The notes below the pieces were generated by a model. It had not been told where the DNA came from, did no database searches, and worked only from the letters and a program-made list of their open reading frames with translations. A stretch of DNA of 64,000 bases from Microbispora rosea (lineage in GTDB: Bacteria > Actinomycetota > Actinomycetes > Streptosporangiales > Streptosporangiaceae). Made by a program: the position numbers and the translations under genes. The stretch covers positions 75,839 through 139,838 of the forward strand of contig NZ_FTNI01000007.1 in the NCBI RefSeq assembly GCF_900156315.1, in the 5' to 3' direction. Numbering within the stretch: position 1 is the first letter of the stretch; the number at the start of each line of letters is the position of its first letter. Of the stretch, positions 62,705-64,000 are shown piece after piece.

Positions 62705-63343
62705 TCAAGGCCCAATCTCGGGGGACTTCTCCGACAGGCCGGACGGAGGCGGCAGCGGGGCCACCTCGCGGTCGAAGAACGGCAGCAGGTCCTCGCCCTC
62801 GCCGTACAGGGAGGCCAGGGCCGACAGGCAGGGGGCGACGACCTCGGGATCGGTGATCCGGCGGGCGCCGACGGCGGCCCCGATCTCGTCGTAGCGGACC
62901 TCGTACAGCAGGCCCGGGCCGAAGACCACCAGTTCGGGCAGCGGCGCCCGGGTCTCCAGCGGTGCGACCGCCGGCGCCCCGAGCACCCTGATCTCCTCGC
63001 CCGCCGCCACCCGTACGACGAAGATCTGCGCCTCCCACTGCAGATAGGCGGTCAGGGGCAGCTCGACGACGCGCAGCCGCCGGAACGGGGCCCGCTCGCG
63101 GTACATAGCGGTCAGCGGGGCCCGCATCTCCTCGATGAGCTCGACGGCCAGCGCCCAGTCGCCCGCGTCGGCGGCCCGCCAGCTCGGCACGGCCGGCTCG
63201 TGGAAGTGCTGGGCGCGCTCCAGCTTCCACACCACCTCCGCCGCGTCGCGATAGACCTCCTCGAACTCGGCCTGGTAGGCGTCCAGCCCCAGGAACTCGC
63301 CGTCGGCGGCCCTGACGTCATCGAACACATCGCTCGGGATCAC
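62705..63343 (-). CDS. DUF6879-like protein, paralogue 2
   Basis: The 212-residue protein shares the VVWKLERAQHFHEP block, ADAGDWALAVELIEEMR, LPLTAYLQWEAQIF and LPELVVFGPGLLYEVRYDE with paralogue 1, at about half identity overall by eye. The GTG start follows GAGGAGG. The first 26 bases overlap the end of the M50-like gene, so translation is probably coupled. Its stop lies 80 bases before the peptide gene. Confidence 0.6.
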   Translation of the reverse strand: MIPSDVFDDVRAADGEFLGLDAYQAEFEEVYRDAAEVVWKLERAQHFHEPAVPSWRAADAGDWALAVELIEEMRAPLTAMYRERAPFRRLRVVELPLTAYLQWEAQIFVVRVAAGEEIRVLGAPAVAPLETRAPLPELVVFGPGLLYEVRYDEIGAAVGARRITDPEVVAPCLSALASLYGEGEDLLPFFDREVAPLPPPSGLSEKSPEIGP

Positions 63344-64000
63344 GGTTCCTCCTCAGCAGTCCGGCGGCACGGCGCGCCCTCGGGCCGTGCCTGCGCCACC
63401 ACGTCGTGGCCCAGAGGACGTGGAACCCGGTGACGACCAGCACCGTGACCACGCCGTCCGCCGCGTCGACCCAACCGGGCGGGTCGAGCAGCGTGCGTAC
63501 GGAACCGGCGAGCAGGCCCAGGGTCACGGGAATCGTCACCGCGGCGGCGAGGCAGAGGCACAGTGCGGTCCCGGCGACGAGCAGCGCGGTGTAGGCCCGG
63601 ACCCACCGGCTCTCGGTCCGCGGCAGCCGGGCGAGCGGATCGGCCGACCGGCGCAGCAGGGCCCGGCGGCACACGTGCGCGGCGTACGCGGCGGAGTCGC
63701 CGTAGAGGTTCCGGCAGCCCGTCACGTCCTGCAGGACGAAGTAGAGATCGGTGCGCATGAACACCAGGAACTGGGTCGACAGCATGATCAGCGCCGTCAG
63801 GGCGACGACGGACAGGGCCGGACGCGGACCGGTCGCCACGGTGAGCAGGAGGCAGACCGCGCACACGGCGGCGTCCAGCGCCATGCCGGAGAGGTAGACC
63901 GTCAGCCGGACCCGGCGCTCCGCCAGCCAGATGCCCGACACCTCGGTCTGCGCCGTGAGGAACTGCAGGCGGGTGCCGAACCTGATGCGCCCCGGCACGC
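63318..64000 (-). CDS. C-terminal part of an M50-like membrane protein (peptide zinc metalloprotease type); 5' end outside window
   Basis: The frame is open to the right edge, so at least the N-terminal half is missing. The visible 227 or so residues have two helices before and two after a loop containing MRTDLYFVLQDVTGCRNLYG. That loop resembles the DG(Y)xxLxD zinc-ligand region of M50-type peptide proteases associated with peptide maturation. The HExxH motif, if present, would be upstream. It overlaps the next gene by 26 bases. Confidence 0.5.
   Translation of the reverse strand, partial: VPGRIRFGTRLQFLTAQTEVSGIWLAERRVRLTVYLSGMALDAAVCAVCLLLTVATGPRPALSVVALTALIMLSTQFLVFMRTDLYFVLQDVTGCRNLYGDSAAYAAHVCRRALLRRSADPLARLPRTESRWVRAYTALLVAGTALCLCLAAAVTIPVTLGLLAGSVRTLLDPPGWVDAADGVVTVLVVTGFHVLWATTWWRRHGPRARRAAGLLRRNRDPERCVR

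Overview
This window is very GC-rich, with GC-biased third codon positions, many GTG and TTG starts, and a typical actinobacterial gene set: SepH, DUF4193, DUF3710, DUF3159, a SARP regulator, F420-type luciferase-like enzymes, and a CutRS-like pair. It looks like chromosome from a filamentous actinomycete. The gene style suggests Streptosporangiaceae (Nonomuraea, Microbispora and relatives), but that is inference. I see no rRNA, tRNA, insertion sequence, prophage or CRISPR array.

Layout. 1-3.2 kb: the C-terminal part of a secreted protein with 94-residue Ig-like repeats, a YiaA/B-type membrane protein, and an orphan ATP synthase a-subunit gene divergent from a TetR gene. 3.2-10.1 kb, all on the minus strand: a membrane-anchored PemK/MazF-like protein, an NAD-dependent epimerase-like protein, a SulP transporter fused to a beta-carbonic anhydrase, a large low-complexity membrane protein and a PEBP-family lipoprotein. 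10.3-18.3 kb: a SARP/AfsR-type regulator, a DrrAB-type ABC exporter, an HTH-membrane-ricin protein and a vanadium-haloperoxidase-like enzyme. 18.6-24.1 kb: sepH, a sugar-lactone oxidase and an MFS exporter.

24.2-45.8 kb is a housekeeping core: transglycosylase, ferrochelatase, S9 peptidase, inositol-phosphatase-like enzyme, two-component system, DUF4193 protein, OtsA, an unusual ValS, AI-2E permease, dUTPase, DUF3710, OB-fold and DUF3159 proteins. It ends with two TrkA-type RCK proteins divergent from a KimA-like APC transporter, which suggests a potassium module.

45.8-64 kb is accessory in style: an RNA methyltransferase, several regulator-target pairs with clear palindromic operators (two TetR and one MarR), a GH18-like protein, an LLM oxidoreductase, a complete bacterial Hen1-Pnkp RNA-repair cassette, a DHA2 drug exporter, a Mug glycosylase and a carboxylesterase. 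At the right edge a minus-strand operon runs from a partial M50-protease-like membrane protein through two DUF6879-like paralogues that flank a 42-codon peptide gene. That operon is the best candidate here for an undescribed system, possibly a RiPP-like peptide pathway.

Other items worth following are the TetR-linked orphan a subunit, the archaeal/Rickettsia-style ValS, the perfect Crp-type palindrome upstream of sepH, and short tandem duplications at or just after several stop codons. Functional names rest on motif recognition by eye; no database search was possible.
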